The translations under genes and the position numbers were made by a program. A stretch of DNA of 43,462 bases from Neomoorella stamsii (GTDB lineage Bacteria > Bacillota > DSM-521 > Neomoorellales > Neomoorellaceae), in assembly GCF_002995805.1 (NCBI RefSeq), contig NZ_PVXL01000042.1:1-43462 (forward strand). Reading direction: 5' to 3'. Below, one piece after another: positions 1-9,534 of this stretch (positions are counted from its first letter, which is position 1; the number at the start of each line of letters is the position of its first letter). The notes under the pieces are model-generated. The model saw nothing but the letters and a program-made list of their open reading frames with translations, did no database searches and had not been told where the DNA came from.

Positions 1-32
1 ATTTCTTTTGCACCTCATTCATTCGGTTTCTC

Positions 33-92
33 GCCTCCTGGTTGGTTTGTTTGTTTTGGTCTATTATTTTTTTACCAGGAGGCTTTTTTATT
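33..92 (+). terminator. Rho-independent terminator, plus strand
   Basis: Inverted repeat GCCTCCTGGT (33-42) and ACCAGGAGGC (74-83) is followed directly by TTTTTTATT. The 31-nt loop is itself T-rich. It would end a rightward transcript that enters from outside the window. The long loop lowers confidence, but a 10-bp perfect GC-rich stem plus a T tract is hard to explain otherwise. Confidence 0.6.
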
Positions 93-419
93 GGCAACAC
101 CTACCTTACATCATTACAGGAATGCTCAAAAATAGGTGTGAGACTCCACCATGTTTATCATTATAAACGGTAAGAGGCCCTTTGTAAAGAAAATAGCATA
201 AAGCCAATGGAATCCCGTCTTTTCTTTTTATGTCGTGGTCAATTTTCACTTTTCACTCTATACTATACCCATTCCTTGAAAACAGGTAATAGCAGAAGGG
301 GGGAGGTCCTGCCGCAGCCAGTCCACCTCGAGCCAGAAACCAGTGAAGGTACCTGGATTGCCCAAGACCTCGATTATTTGGACCACGAAGAGGCAACGGT
401 ACCAAACATTACCGATTTG
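93..419. other. Non-coding stretch downstream of the yeeE-tusA pair
   Basis: I see no convincing gene here. A plus-strand frame opens at 207 but runs antisense through the tusA-like gene, has no ribosome binding site and resembles no protein family I know. The segment lies between the terminator near 33-92 and the end of the leftward tusA-like gene. Confidence 0.4.
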
Positions 420-713
420 TCAATCTTGTTGCCCTCTTCCGGCAGTTTCCTCCTCAGTGCTCATTTTTATTCTAATCTGCCACTCCCCATTATTTATAGA
501 AGTGACTTCCCAAACAGCATAGCCCTTGCTTTTAACCAGCTCAGGTACATCGTTTGTTGCAGCGGGACAGTCTACTATAAGGTCCATAAGGCTTCCTGGC
601 GGTAGTTTTTCCAAAAGAAATTCTACCGCATATTTCGGATACGGGCACATCCATCCTCGCATATCAACTTGGTAATGATTATTATCGATTTTTACTGGCT
701 TAAGCTCTTTCAT
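420..713 (-). CDS. TusA-like sulfur carrier (YeeD/YedF type)
   Basis: A 97-residue protein of the TusA/SirA/YedF family, small cytoplasmic sulfur-carrier proteins. The diagnostic CPxP motif is visible as MRGWMCPYP near residues 18-26; its cysteine would carry the persulfide or bind thiosulfate-derived sulfur. The ATG at 713 is preceded by GGAGGCAGGAAAGT, and the longer upstream frame is only the end of yeeE read out of frame. The gene begins 14 bp inside the end of the YeeE-type transporter gene, so the two are translationally coupled. YeeD-YeeE pairs in other bacteria take up thiosulfate; a role with selenium is possible because some YedF/YedE pairs belong to selenium metabolism, but the transporter here does not look like that subtype. 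Confidence 0.85.
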   Translation of the reverse strand: MKELKPVKIDNNHYQVDMRGWMCPYPKYAVEFLLEKLPPGSLMDLIVDCPAATNDVPELVKSKGYAVWEVTSINNGEWQIRIKMSTEEETAGRGQQD

Positions 714-1908
714 ACTTTCCTGCCTCCACCCAGAGGATAAACAAATAAAATACCAGTAAGAAGGCATAGACAAAAGCCAACGCCCCGCCCCAGCCGATGA
801 TATCAGGCAAAAATACCGGCTTCCCGTACAACCAGCCCTGGCCGACCTTCTGGCCATAAATGTGTACCCAGGCTCCAGAAGTTAACATACCACTTAAAAT
901 TGCCACCCAGGAACGTGTATAACCTTCACCGCTGCGTACCAAGATCCCCAGACCACAACCACCTGCGAGAACCATCCCCATTCCAAAGAGGAAGCCCCCT
1001 ACAATGTTATGCCACCCTACCGGTCCGGCGTTGAAGCCCTGCCCTCTATGAAGGGCAAAGCCCAGGGCGCCAACAACCATGCTCAACAAAACCCACTTCA
1101 TGACCTTCCCGTCACGGCTGATCAAGATTTCCCGAAAAGCAGCAGTAAAACACAGGCGCGAGCGCTGAATGATCACTCCAACAAGTACACCAAACAAAAA
1201 GAGGCCTCCGTGCTTAGGCATTCCCAGGAAATAATAAACTAGAAAAACGGCGAATATAAAACCAAACACCATAAGCCCTCGCATTGGTTGCCGGGAAGCT
1301 GTTTGCGATATAGTAGGTTTCCCCGTAAACGCTCTGGTAAAATCCACATTTTGCAGGGCTTTACGCATCTGGTACTGTAGAATTTTACCTCCTGCAAAAG
1401 CGCCCAACAGAAGACCTATAGCAGCCAGTGGCCCGCGTAATGAAAAAGTCATGGTAGCCACCCAAAATCCACCTAAATTACATGACGGCAACAGGACGGT
1501 GCCGAAACCCATCAAGATGCCACCAACAGCTCCCAAAAGGTAACCCTGCCAGTCTTCTTTCCGGATTTTAAATTCACGGGCTAATAGGGCCGTACCCAGC
1601 GTGCCGAGGATAATGCCTATATTAAGCAAACTGGGCATGTCTCGGTAAATAGGGTTTAACGGGGCAAATGGGCTTTCAGTCTTGAGCCCTAGCAAATTGT
1701 AAATCCAGCTTCCCCACATGGCCATTGTAGGAAAGGTACCCAGTGTGCGGGCGGCATACATAAACATAAAAAAATTGGTAAGGGACAGGGCAAGGGCTCC
1801 TACTCCTAAAGGCCAGGGTTCAGTAAATAACCGCAACCAGACCTCCTTTAAAGAATCCCTCATGTACACCTGTCTACCCATAGGCCGGGTAATTGCTCTT
1901 CTTTCCAA
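700..1908 (-). CDS. YeeE/YedE family transporter (thiosulfate-uptake type)
   Basis: A 402-residue polytopic membrane protein of the YeeE/YedE (DUF395) family, with about ten hydrophobic segments. Characterised YeeE (TsuA) proteins import thiosulfate and relay it along conserved cysteines. Here cysteines sit in glycine-rich half-helix motifs: LPSCNLGG, RSRLCFTAA and LAGGCGLG, as expected for the family's two pseudo-symmetric halves. The TTG start at 1908 is chosen because GGTGGAGGG lies 9 bases upstream; an internal ATG at 1863 lacks such a site. It forms an operon with the overlapping TusA-like gene, the usual partner. Substrate is inferred from family and partner only; selenium-linked YedE is an alternative. 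Confidence 0.83.
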   Translation of the reverse strand: MERRAITRPMGRQVYMRDSLKEVWLRLFTEPWPLGVGALALSLTNFFMFMYAARTLGTFPTMAMWGSWIYNLLGLKTESPFAPLNPIYRDMPSLLNIGIILGTLGTALLAREFKIRKEDWQGYLLGAVGGILMGFGTVLLPSCNLGGFWVATMTFSLRGPLAAIGLLLGAFAGGKILQYQMRKALQNVDFTRAFTGKPTISQTASRQPMRGLMVFGFIFAVFLVYYFLGMPKHGGLFLFGVLVGVIIQRSRLCFTAAFREILISRDGKVMKWVLLSMVVGALGFALHRGQGFNAGPVGWHNIVGGFLFGMGMVLAGGCGLGILVRSGEGYTRSWVAILSGMLTSGAWVHIYGQKVGQGWLYGKPVFLPDIIGWGGALAFVYAFLLVFYLFILWVEAGKYERA

Positions 1909-2288
1909 GAAACTTTTCCCTCCACCAGTTGTGATATTGTACCTGCGTTATATACTTTGTTGTTATTTGATAAAATCCTGCTATATTTTGTATTCCATTT
2001 TGTAATGTCGCTGTCCAACGTCAGTGATTTTGTTATGCGGACCGACCGTGGCAACAAAAACTGGTTGCTATAGATACATTAGTACGTGAAAGTTTGAGTC
2101 GTTATTTGCGCTCAATGTTTAATTTCACCGGCTAAAGTTTTTTGCCTGGCTAGAATGTCATTTACCACATTTTATAAGACAGGCCAATAGTACAATTCAC
2201 TTAATGCTGAAGTAAGGTCCCTCAGGTAACAAAACATGCTGCCCAGAAGGGGGGATACTGGGATAAATCTGCTTAATGCACACAGGTT
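1909..2288. other. AT-rich intergenic region upstream of yeeE
   Basis: About 380 bp with no credible gene. It must hold the promoter for the leftward yeeE-tusA pair, but I could not pick a convincing -35/-10 pair. A short minus-strand frame at 2172-2357 runs through the terminator hairpin and is rejected. Confidence 0.4.
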
Positions 2289-2349
2289 AGCAACAATATA
2301 AAACCCCATCGGGGGGTTCCTCGCATTTTTCGCCCACCCGGTGGGGTTT
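2289..2349 (-). terminator. Terminator after the MTH1187-family gene
   Basis: Arms 2301-2313 (AAACCCCATCGGG) and 2337-2349 (CCCGGTGGGGTTT) pair over 13 positions with one G-T wobble. On the minus strand the stem is followed by TTTTATATTGTT. It begins 5 bp after the stop codon of the leftward MTH1187 gene. Confidence 0.65.
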
Positions 2350-2353
2350 AAGT

Positions 2354-2674
2354 TCATCGTAGCTGCTTTATGGTTTCCAGTTTTTCCTCTACCGATTTAA
2401 CTTTTCCTTCCATGGTCAATACCTTATCGCGCCTGTCGTCAATGCGGATAATAGTCATAGACCGCCGGGCGCCCTTTTCAAAAGGTATCTCATGCAGTCG
2501 CTGCAGCAGGGGAAATAATACTTCCAGTTCCCCTTCGATAATGGTACCCATAGGTGTTAATTGGTACTTGATTCCCGGTGTTTCCTGGAGTACCCTGTGG
2601 GCATCGGCCACATACTGGCTGATGCTGGTGCTCCCTGTTCCCAGAGGGGCAATCACTACTTCCAGGACAGCCAT
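2354..2674 (-). CDS. MTH1187 family thiamine-binding protein
   Basis: A 106-residue protein of the MTH1187/YkoF-like (DUF77) family, small ferredoxin-fold proteins that bind thiamine or its hydroxymethylpyrimidine part. The family hallmark is visible: an N-terminal strand MAVLEVVIAPLGTG, then SISQYVADAHRVL and QLTPMGTIIEGE, ending in a charged helix. The ATG at 2674 follows AAAGGAGGTTCAAGCC; upstream the frame runs back into the tRNA-Sec region and is not coding. It is flanked by terminators on both sides and so is probably transcribed alone. Its cellular role is not well settled for the family. Confidence 0.85.
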   Translation of the reverse strand: MAVLEVVIAPLGTGSTSISQYVADAHRVLQETPGIKYQLTPMGTIIEGELEVLFPLLQRLHEIPFEKGARRSMTIIRIDDRRDKVLTMEGKVKSVEEKLETIKQLR

Positions 2675-2716
2675 GGCTTGAACCTCCTTTCCTGCTTTTG
2701 AGCAAAACCTGGCACA

Positions 2717-2756
2717 ACACATAAAAGGTCGTTCCATTCTCTCGAATGGTACGACC
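2717..2756 (-). terminator. Terminator of tRNA-Sec
   Basis: Read on the minus strand, GGTCGTACCATTC, tetraloop GAGA, GAATGGAACGACC, then TTTTATGTGTT. The arms (2727-2739 and 2744-2756) pair with a single A-A mismatch around a GNRA tetraloop. It begins about 20 bp after the 3' CCA of tRNA-Sec. Confidence 0.85.
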
Positions 2757-2775
2757 CTGGTCAGCACTATACTTC

Positions 2776-2875
2776 TGGCGGGAGTGTGTGGGAATCGAAC
2801 CCACCGCGCCCGGGGCTCACCCACGCGCCGGCTGGATTTGAAGTCCAGGCAGGCCACCAGGCCCGATCCACTCCC
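2776..2875 (-). tRNA. selC: tRNA-Sec (anticodon TCA)
   Basis: Selenocysteine tRNA that reads in-frame UGA. The minus strand gives an acceptor GGGAGTGG pairing with ACACTCCC (8 nt, last pair G-A), discriminator G and an encoded CCA (2776-2778). The D arm is the 6-bp, 4-nt-loop type peculiar to tRNA-Sec (CGGGCC-TGGT-GGCCTG). The anticodon arm is CTGGA-CTTCAAA-TCCAG, with TCA. A very long GC-rich variable arm follows, then the T arm GTGGG-TTCGATT-CCCAC. Length is 100 nt including CCA. It has its own promoter at 2881-2909 and its own terminator. Serine charged by SerRS is converted by SelA and the product delivered by SelB; both are encoded at 7.6-11.1 kb on the same strand. Confidence 0.97.
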
Positions 2876-2880
2876 ATGCC

Positions 2881-2909
2881 ATTATACGACCGCCCGCAGG
2901 CCAAGTCAA
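2881..2909 (-). promoter_or_regulatory. Sigma-A promoter of tRNA-Sec
   Basis: On the minus strand TTGACT, 17-bp spacer, TATAAT. The -10 box ends at 2881, so transcription should start at about 2874-2875, which is the first nucleotide of the mature tRNA. The -35 box lies in an inverted repeat GCAGGCC (2896-2902) / GGCCTGC (2921-2927) just after the livF stop. Confidence 0.85.
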
Positions 2910-2930
2910 GACAACGGCCCGGCCTGCAGA

Positions 2931-3612
<682 letters not shown>

Positions 3613-3641
<29 letters not shown>

Positions 3642-4407
3642 CGTTCACCTCCCGCCCCAGGTAAGCCTCTATAACCCTTTCGTTGTTGCGAATGGCCTGG
3701 GGTGGTCCCTCGGCAATAACCTGGCCGTAATCCAGGACATAAATGCGCTCGCAAATGCCCATTACCAGGGACATGTCGTGCTCGATTAATAAAATCGTCA
3801 GGTCAAACTCCTGCCTTACCCAGTTAATCAAGGCCATTAATTCCTTTGTTTCCTGGGGGTTCATCCCGGCTGCCGGCTCGTCCAGCAAGAGGAGTTTAGG
3901 TCGGGCCGCCAGGGCACGGGCAATCTCCAGCCGGCGCTGTTCGCCGTAAGGCAAATTTTTGGCTTTTTCATGCTGGTATGTTTCCAGCTTAAATATCCGC
4001 AGCAGTTCTTGACTCCGTGCCAGTATCGCCGCCTCGCCCTGGTGAAAGGAGGGCAGGCGTAAAATGGCGTTGAGTATGCCGTAACGGCTGTGCCAGTGGT
4101 AGGCAATGCGGACATTATCCAGGACACTCAGATCGCCAAAGAGGCGGATATTCTGAAAGGTCCTGGCAATCCCCCGCTGGGTAATCTGGTAGGGCTTCAG
4201 GCCCACCAGGCTCTGGCCGTTAAAAATAATCTCACCCCTGGTGGGACGGTAGACACCGGTCAACAGGTTAAAAATCGTCGTTTTCCCCGCACCGTTGGGA
4301 CCAATAAGGCCTACCAGTTCTCCCTGCTGTAAACACAGGTCCACATTGGCTACCGCCATCAGGCCGCCAAAGGAAATTGTCAAATCCCTAGTTTCCAGCA
4401 GAGCCAC
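3613..4407 (-). CDS. livG: Branched-chain amino acid ABC transporter ATPase LivG
   Basis: A 264-residue ATPase subunit that pairs with LivF under the LivH/LivM channel. Walker A is GPNGAGKT, the degenerate signature is LPYGEQRRLEIARALA, typical of LivG, and Walker B is LLLLDEPAAGMNP. The C-terminal AYLGREV is the LivG tail. The frame extends to a GTG at 4416, but GAGGTG sits 6 bases before the GTG at 4407, which gives MALLETRDL; I choose 4407. It overlaps livM upstream and livF downstream. Confidence 0.92.
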
Positions 4408-5350
4408 TGGCTTCACCTCGTTTCGGCACCCAGCGGTCCAGGGTAAATTCCTTGTTGCCCATTAAACCCTGGGGGCGGAAAACCATAATGACAATCAATA
4501 GTACGGCGTAGATAACCATCCTTAAAACGGCCAGGTCCTGGAGGGCGGCATTAATAAGGGTAATGGCCGCCGCGGCAATGATGGATCCGGTGATGCTTCC
4601 CAGGCCGCCAAAGACTACCATGACCAGGATGTCAAAGGAGCGGAAAAAGGTAAAAGTGGTCGGCTGGATTAGATAAAAATAATGGGCATAGAGGGCACCG
4701 GCAATCCCGGCAAAAAAGGCGCCTATGGCAAAGGCCAGGACTTTATAGTAAGTGGTATTGATACCCATGGTTTCGGCGGCAATCTCATTTTCCCGGATGG
4801 CCACACAGGCCCGGCCGTGGGTAGAATTAAGAAAATTGACTATAACCAGGATGGTCAGGACCATCATCAGGTAGAGCCAGGTCCAGCTGGTCAGGCGCGG
4901 GATACCAATCATCCCGGCGGCGCCGCCAATGTAGTTGATATTATTGGCCACCCCCTTGATAATTTCACCAAAGCCAAGGGTGGCGATGGCCAGGTAATCG
5001 CCCTTCAGGCGTAAAGTTGGCAGGCCTATAATTATCCCCGCTATAGCCGCCGCCAGGGCTCCGGCTATAATGGCCAGCAAAAAAGGCTGGTGCAGCTTCA
5101 TGGTTAGGATGGCAGCCACATAGGCACCGACGGCCATAAAGCCGGCATGCCCCAGGGCCAGCTGGCCGGTGAAGCCGACGATGAGGTTTAAGCTTACCGC
5201 CAGGATGATGTTGATCCCCAGCATCATCAAGTTAATTTCCTGGAACTTGCTGATCATACCCAGGGACTGAAGGCTAAAGAAGAGGAAGTACACCAGTAGC
5301 GCACCGGCCAGGGTAAGAAAATTTTTCTTGCTAAACCACACCTCGGTCAC
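4388..5350 (-). CDS. livM: Branched-chain amino acid ABC permease LivM
   Basis: A 320-residue inner-membrane permease with about eight to ten hydrophobic helices. Family marks include NIILAVSLNLIVGFTGQLA, LGHAGFMAVGAY and the cytoplasmic coupling segment GRACVAIRENEIAAETMGIN that contacts the ATPase. The GTG start at 5350 abuts the livH stop codon, with AGAAGG inside the end of livH as ribosome binding site. The tail RWVPKRGEA is charged and cytoplasmic. Confidence 0.93.
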   Translation of the reverse strand: MTEVWFSKKNFLTLAGALLVYFLFFSLQSLGMISKFQEINLMMLGINIILAVSLNLIVGFTGQLALGHAGFMAVGAYVAAILTMKLHQPFLLAIIAGALAAAIAGIIIGLPTLRLKGDYLAIATLGFGEIIKGVANNINYIGGAAGMIGIPRLTSWTWLYLMMVLTILVIVNFLNSTHGRACVAIRENEIAAETMGINTTYYKVLAFAIGAFFAGIAGALYAHYFYLIQPTTFTFFRSFDILVMVVFGGLGSITGSIIAAAAITLINAALQDLAVLRMVIYAVLLIVIMVFRPQGLMGNKEFTLDRWVPKRGEASGSAGN

Positions 5351-6244
5351 CTACACCTTCTCTGTGTTGTTCTTGCCCAGTAGACCGGCTGGCTTGAGCA
5401 GCAGGATTAAAATCAAAAGGATAAAGACGATAGGGTCCCTCATTTTACTGCTCCAGTAACCGCTGACCATGGTTTCAAAGACCCCTAAGGCAAAGCCCCC
5501 CAGCATGGCGCCGGGGATCAGGCCAATGCCCCCGATAACAGCCGCCACAAAGGCCTTTAAACCCGGCATAATGCCCATTAATGGCTGGATGGTATTGTAA
5601 TAGAGACCCAGGAGAATACCGGCCACAGCGGCAAAGGCCGAACCCAGGGCAAAGGTGACAGAAATGGTATTATCAACGTTGATGCCCATGAGCCTGGCAG
5701 CATCCGGGTCATGAGAAACGGCCCGCATGGCTTTACCGGTCCTCGTATAATGGACAATATACTGCAGGACAACCATCATCACCACAGTAATGGCCAGAAT
5801 CAACAGCTGGAGGGTAGTGGCCGTTAGCTGCATGCCCAGGATTGATAGGGGTAGCTGCCTATTGGTGATTAAGCCACCGGGATAGGAGCGAAGATCGGTC
5901 CCCAGGACCATCAGGCCCCCGTTTTCCAGTAACAGGGACATGCCAATGGCCGTGATTAGGGCCGCCAGGCGGGGGGCGTTGCGGAGCGGCTTATAGGCCA
6001 CCCGTTCAATAATGACACCGAAGAGGCTTGAGCCGGCCATGGCGATGATAAAGGCCCACCAGATGTTGAGCTTTAAATAGACCACTGCAAAAAAGCCAAT
6101 ATAAGCTCCCACCATCAAAATGTCGCCGTGGGCAAAATTAATCAGTTGAATAATGCCGTAAACCATGGTATAGCCCAGGGCGATCAAGGCATAAATACTA
6201 CCTAGGGATAAGCCGTTAATTACCTGCTGGAAAAATCCGGCCAC
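5351..6244 (-). CDS. livH: Branched-chain amino acid ABC permease LivH
   Basis: A 297-residue permease, partner of LivM. The N-terminus MAGFFQQVINGLSLGSIYAL and the motif GIIQLINFAHGDILMVGAY are classic LivH; GKAMRAVSHDPDAARLMGIN is the ATPase-contact loop. The open frame reaches a TTG at 6253, but GGAG lies 9 bases before the GTG at 6244, and that start gives the N-terminus normal for the family. It follows livJ after a spacer of about 80 bp and is coupled to livM without a gap. Confidence 0.93.
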   Translation of the reverse strand: MAGFFQQVINGLSLGSIYALIALGYTMVYGIIQLINFAHGDILMVGAYIGFFAVVYLKLNIWWAFIIAMAGSSLFGVIIERVAYKPLRNAPRLAALITAIGMSLLLENGGLMVLGTDLRSYPGGLITNRQLPLSILGMQLTATTLQLLILAITVVMMVVLQYIVHYTRTGKAMRAVSHDPDAARLMGINVDNTISVTFALGSAFAAVAGILLGLYYNTIQPLMGIMPGLKAFVAAVIGGIGLIPGAMLGGFALGVFETMVSGYWSSKMRDPIVFILLILILLLKPAGLLGKNNTEKV

Positions 6245-6325
6245 AGTTGCCAACTCCTGTCCCAGGCCAAAATAAAGTCCAATGAGGGGGTAATCGCCCC
6301 CCCATTGGCTTTGTTTATCCAGGTT

Positions 6326-7534
6326 TTATTCTTGCGGTTTGATTTTAGCCTTTAAGGTTTGCTTGCCATCCACCAGGGCAATAATGGCGATTTCCTTAAC
6401 CGGGTTGTGGTTGGCATCAAAACTCAGTTTACCGGTAACGCCCTCAAAGTTCTTGGTATCAGCCAGGGCCTGCCTGATGGCTTCCGGATCGGCTTTGCCG
6501 GCCCTGTTGATGGCATCGGCCAGGAGATATGCGGCGTCGTAACCCAGGGCGGCAAAGGCATCAGGCTCGCTACCGTATTTTTCTTTATACGCCTTGACAA
6601 AGGCCTGGACCTTGGGGTTGGGGTCGCTGGCCGAGTAATGGTTGGTGAAATAGGTTTCCTTCAAGTTGGCCGCCCCGCCGGCAAATTCAGCCAGTTTGGG
6701 GGAATCCCAGCCGTCGGCACCCAGCATGGGTACGGTGATTCCCAGTTCCCGGGCCTGGCTGATAATTTTACCGACCTGTTCATAATAGGCGGGCACGTAG
6801 ATCAGGTCGGCGCCGGCGCTCTTAAAGCGAGTCAAGGCCGGGCGGAAATCCTGGTCGCCCTGGTTAAAGCTTTCTTCGGCTACCACCTGACCGCCTCTTT
6901 TGGTGAATTCCTCTTTAAAGACCTGGTACAACCCCTTGCTGTAGTCGTTGGTATTGTCATAAAGGATGGCTGCCTTTTTAGCCCCTAAATCTTTCGCCGC
7001 AAATTCAGCCCCGACAATAGCCTGGGGTGGATCGGTAAAGCAGATGCGGAAGATATAGTCGCGAACCTTTTTGGTTTGGGGGTCAACGGTAACATCAGGG
7101 TTAGTTGCCGAAGTGGTAAGTAAAGGTACTTTATTGTCGGTAGCAACCGGTACAGCGGCCAGGGTATTGCCCGTGGTGGCTGGCCCAAGGAGGGCAACTA
7201 CCTTATTTTCAGTTACCAGCTTGGCAGCGACACTCATGGACTCTTCCTTCTTGCTGCCGTTGTCCAGGACAATGGGGTTAATCTTTTTGCCCCCCAGGAC
7301 GCCTCCCTTACTGTTGATCTCCTCGAAGGCCAGCAGGATGGCATTCTTGGTGTTGGTACCGTAGGTGGCCACGTCGCCGGACAGTTCGTAGTTGACGCCA
7401 ATGTTAATCTCGTTGCTACCAGCAGCAGTTTCCTGCTTGCCGCTACCCGACTTGCTCTGGCCGCAACCGGCGATTAAAGCTGCCGCCAGGAGCAAAACCA
7501 GGGTAACCAGGGCTACTTTTTTAATCCTCCCCAC
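6326..7534 (-). CDS. livJ: Branched-chain amino acid ABC transporter substrate-binding lipoprotein
   Basis: A 402-residue type-1 periplasmic-binding-fold protein that captures the substrate outside the membrane. From the GTG at 7534 the N-terminus is MGRIKKVALVTLVLLLAAAL, followed by the lipobox LIAGC with lipid-modified Cys24. GAGGAGG lies about 9 bases upstream of this GTG; the 27 extra upstream codons overlap selB and would bury the signal peptide, so they are excluded. Binding-fold landmarks include INIGVNYELSGDVATYG and ALLGPATTGNTLAAVP. It is first in the liv operon behind a strong promoter. Confidence 0.93.
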   Translation of the reverse strand: MGRIKKVALVTLVLLLAAALIAGCGQSKSGSGKQETAAGSNEINIGVNYELSGDVATYGTNTKNAILLAFEEINSKGGVLGGKKINPIVLDNGSKKEESMSVAAKLVTENKVVALLGPATTGNTLAAVPVATDNKVPLLTTSATNPDVTVDPQTKKVRDYIFRICFTDPPQAIVGAEFAAKDLGAKKAAILYDNTNDYSKGLYQVFKEEFTKRGGQVVAEESFNQGDQDFRPALTRFKSAGADLIYVPAYYEQVGKIISQARELGITVPMLGADGWDSPKLAEFAGGAANLKETYFTNHYSASDPNPKVQAFVKAYKEKYGSEPDAFAALGYDAAYLLADAINRAGKADPEAIRQALADTKNFEGVTGKLSFDANHNPVKEIAIIALVDGKQTLKAKIKPQE

Positions 7535-7585
7535 TTTAAAGGACCTCCTCCGAATTTTTTGCCGTTGACAGGCACACTTGCATTT

Positions 7586-7615
7586 ATTATAAACCTGCCC
7601 TTTAAGAGCTGTCAA
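7586..7615 (-). promoter_or_regulatory. Promoter of the liv operon
   Basis: On the minus strand TTGACA, 18-bp spacer, TATAAT, near-perfect sigma-A boxes. The -35 overlaps the last codons and stop of selB. A TTGACAGGCAC copy on the plus strand at 7565 makes an inverted repeat with the -35 region (CTGTCAA), a possible operator. The promoter shows that liv need not be cotranscribed with selA-selB. Confidence 0.82.
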
Positions 7616-9519
7616 TTGGCAATAACCACCCGCCTGTCCCCCTGGCGGCGGGTCAATTTTATCCGGTCCAGGTACTCTAAAAAGGGCAGGATATATTTGC
7701 GGGAACTGCCCAGGGCGTCCCTTACTTCAGCCAGGCCGAAGGGGCCAGCGAGGCCTAATTTTTTCACTACCGCCAGGGCCTCTTCAAAGGCCTCCCGGTG
7801 CCAGTAAAATTCATCGTTGATTTTAACAAGCACTCCTTCCCGCGTCAGGTAATGAAGGAGCTCTTCCATCTCTGCCGGGGCCAGGTTGTAAGCAGCTGCT
7901 ACTTCATTAAAACCCGGCGGCTGCCAGCGGGCCGACCGGTAACGTTCTTCCAGGGCTTGTAAAAGTTCTTTTTGCCGGGAGCTAACCTCAGGCTTAAAAT
8001 CAGCCAGGGCCACGTTACTTGCCGTCAGCTGAATACGGCCTTCCTGGGACCATCGTTCCAGCAGGACCTGGAAGGCCCGCGCCGGCAGGCGGGAGAAATA
8101 ACGGGAACGCAATTCTTCCCTCGCCAGGCCGGGGCGCAGGGGATACTGGCGGTGAAAATCAGCCAGGGCCCGGGCTGCCTCCTGCCACCAGGCAACCATG
8201 CGTTCATTGCTCACTGCATACAAGTCGTTATCGGCAGCAAGCAAGGTGAGCTGTCCCGCGGCAGCCATATCCTGCAACAATTTCCTGGTTTCTTGCGGCG
8301 TTAACGCCGCCCTGGCTGCCGCTTCCTGCCAGTCCAGGCCATCCCGGTGCTCCCGGACAACCTGGGCCAGGATTTCTTGGGGCGAACCTTCCAGGCGCTT
8401 CTTTAAAGAAGCCAGGACGGATGGCTCAAAACGGCGGTGCCGGGGTGGCGCCGGGTCAATGACCAGCCCGCCGCCAATGGTTTCCATGGGCGAATAGCTG
8501 CGCAAGATAAAACGGTCTGCCCGGGTAGCCACCACCGCCTCCTCCATGAGCAGCTGGACCAGGGCCTTTTCCCCGCCCTTTAATTCGTCACGATCAAGAA
8601 GGATAATCCTCCCCAGGGCCTCGGCCGTGCCCAGGTAAAAACGGACGCGGCTGCGGTTGGCCAGGGTACGGGCGCCTGCCAGAAGCTTAAAACTGGCATC
8701 CAGGCGATAGGTAGGCCGTAAAAAGCCCGGAGTCAGAAGGGAACTGCCCCGGCTGATGGCTTCCTTTTCTATCCCAGCTAAATTTACGGCTACTCGCTGG
8801 CCGGCCAGGGCTTCTTTAACATTCTTACCATGAACCTGGAGGTTGCGAACCTTGGTCTTTATACCTTCCGGCTGGACCTCCAGGTCGTCTCCTACCCGGA
8901 TGGTTCCTGACCAGAGGGTGCCGGTAACTACCGTGCCAAAACCAGTAATGGAAAAAACCCTGTCGATGGGGAGCCTTACCCCGCCTTTTGCCAGCCGGGG
9001 CGGAGTTGTTGCCGCCAGGGCATCCAGCCGGGCCAGGAGCTCGGGTATCCCTTCTCCGGTCAGGGCAGACACAGGTATGATAGGGGCATCTGCCAGCACT
9101 GTTCCCCGGACAGCCTGGCGCACCTCTTCCCGGACCAGTTCCAGCCACTCGGCATCCACCAGGTCGATTTTTGTGAGTACGATGATACCCTGCTTAATCT
9201 GCAGCAGGTCAATGATGGCCAGGTGTTCCCTGGTCTGGGGCATCACGCCTTCGTCGGCCGCCACCACCAGCATGACCAGGTCCATACCGCCGACACCGGC
9301 CAGCATCTGGCGAATAAAGCGTTCATGGCCGGGTACATCCACCAGGCCTAACTGGCGCCCGCTGGGTAAAATCAGGGGAGCAAAGCCCAGCTCAATGGAT
9401 ATGCCGCGTTCCTTTTCTTCTTTGAGCCGGTCTGTATCAACGCCGGTTAAGGCCTTGACCAGCACCGTCTTGCCGTGGTCGACATGACCGGCAGTCCCGA
9501 CAATAATATAGTCCACCAA
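7612..9519 (-). CDS. selB: Selenocysteine-specific elongation factor SelB
   Basis: A 635-residue GTPase that carries Sec-tRNA to UGA codons marked by a SECIS hairpin. The EF-Tu-like G domain shows GHVDHGKT (11-18), DVPGHE (61-66) and TKID (116-119). Domains II and III follow to about residue 350, and the C-terminal half holds the winged-helix repeats that bind the SECIS, ending in [17 protein letters not shown]. Length is normal for the family. The start is the TTG at 9519 or the GTG one codon later; GAGGAG lies 7 or 10 bases upstream. It follows selA on the same strand, with about 170 bp of repeat-like DNA between them. Confidence 0.96.
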   Translation of the reverse strand: MVDYIIVGTAGHVDHGKTVLVKALTGVDTDRLKEEKERGISIELGFAPLILPSGRQLGLVDVPGHERFIRQMLAGVGGMDLVMLVVAADEGVMPQTREHLAIIDLLQIKQGIIVLTKIDLVDAEWLELVREEVRQAVRGTVLADAPIIPVSALTGEGIPELLARLDALAATTPPRLAKGGVRLPIDRVFSITGFGTVVTGTLWSGTIRVGDDLEVQPEGIKTKVRNLQVHGKNVKEALAGQRVAVNLAGIEKEAISRGSSLLTPGFLRPTYRLDASFKLLAGARTLANRSRVRFYLGTAEALGRIILLDRDELKGGEKALVQLLMEEAVVATRADRFILRSYSPMETIGGGLVIDPAPPRHRRFEPSVLASLKKRLEGSPQEILAQVVREHRDGLDWQEAAARAALTPQETRKLLQDMAAAGQLTLLAADNDLYAVSNERMVAWWQEAARALADFHRQYPLRPGLAREELRSRYFSRLPARAFQVLLERWSQEGRIQLTASNVALADFKPEVSSRQKELLQALEERYRSARWQPPGFNEVAAAYNLAPAEMEELLHYLTREGVLVKINDEFYWHREAFEEALAVVKKLGLAGPFGLAEVRDALGSSRKYILPFLEYLDRIKLTRRQGDRRVVIAN

Positions 9520-9534
9520 ACATACGCTCCTCTA

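Noticed and set aside
207..605. 132-residue plus-strand frame
   Set aside because: Runs antisense through the tusA-like gene, has no ribosome binding site and no family likeness.
2172..2357. 61-residue minus-strand frame upstream of yeeE
   Set aside because: It reads through the terminator hairpin after the MTH1187 gene and has no start signal.
6359..6988. 209-residue frame antisense to livJ
   Set aside because: The minus-strand livJ has signal peptide, lipobox and binding-protein motifs; the long antisense frame is a by-product of GC-rich codon use. The same applies to frames opposite selB (8843-9487), larC (18688-19302) and mnmE (26019-26630).
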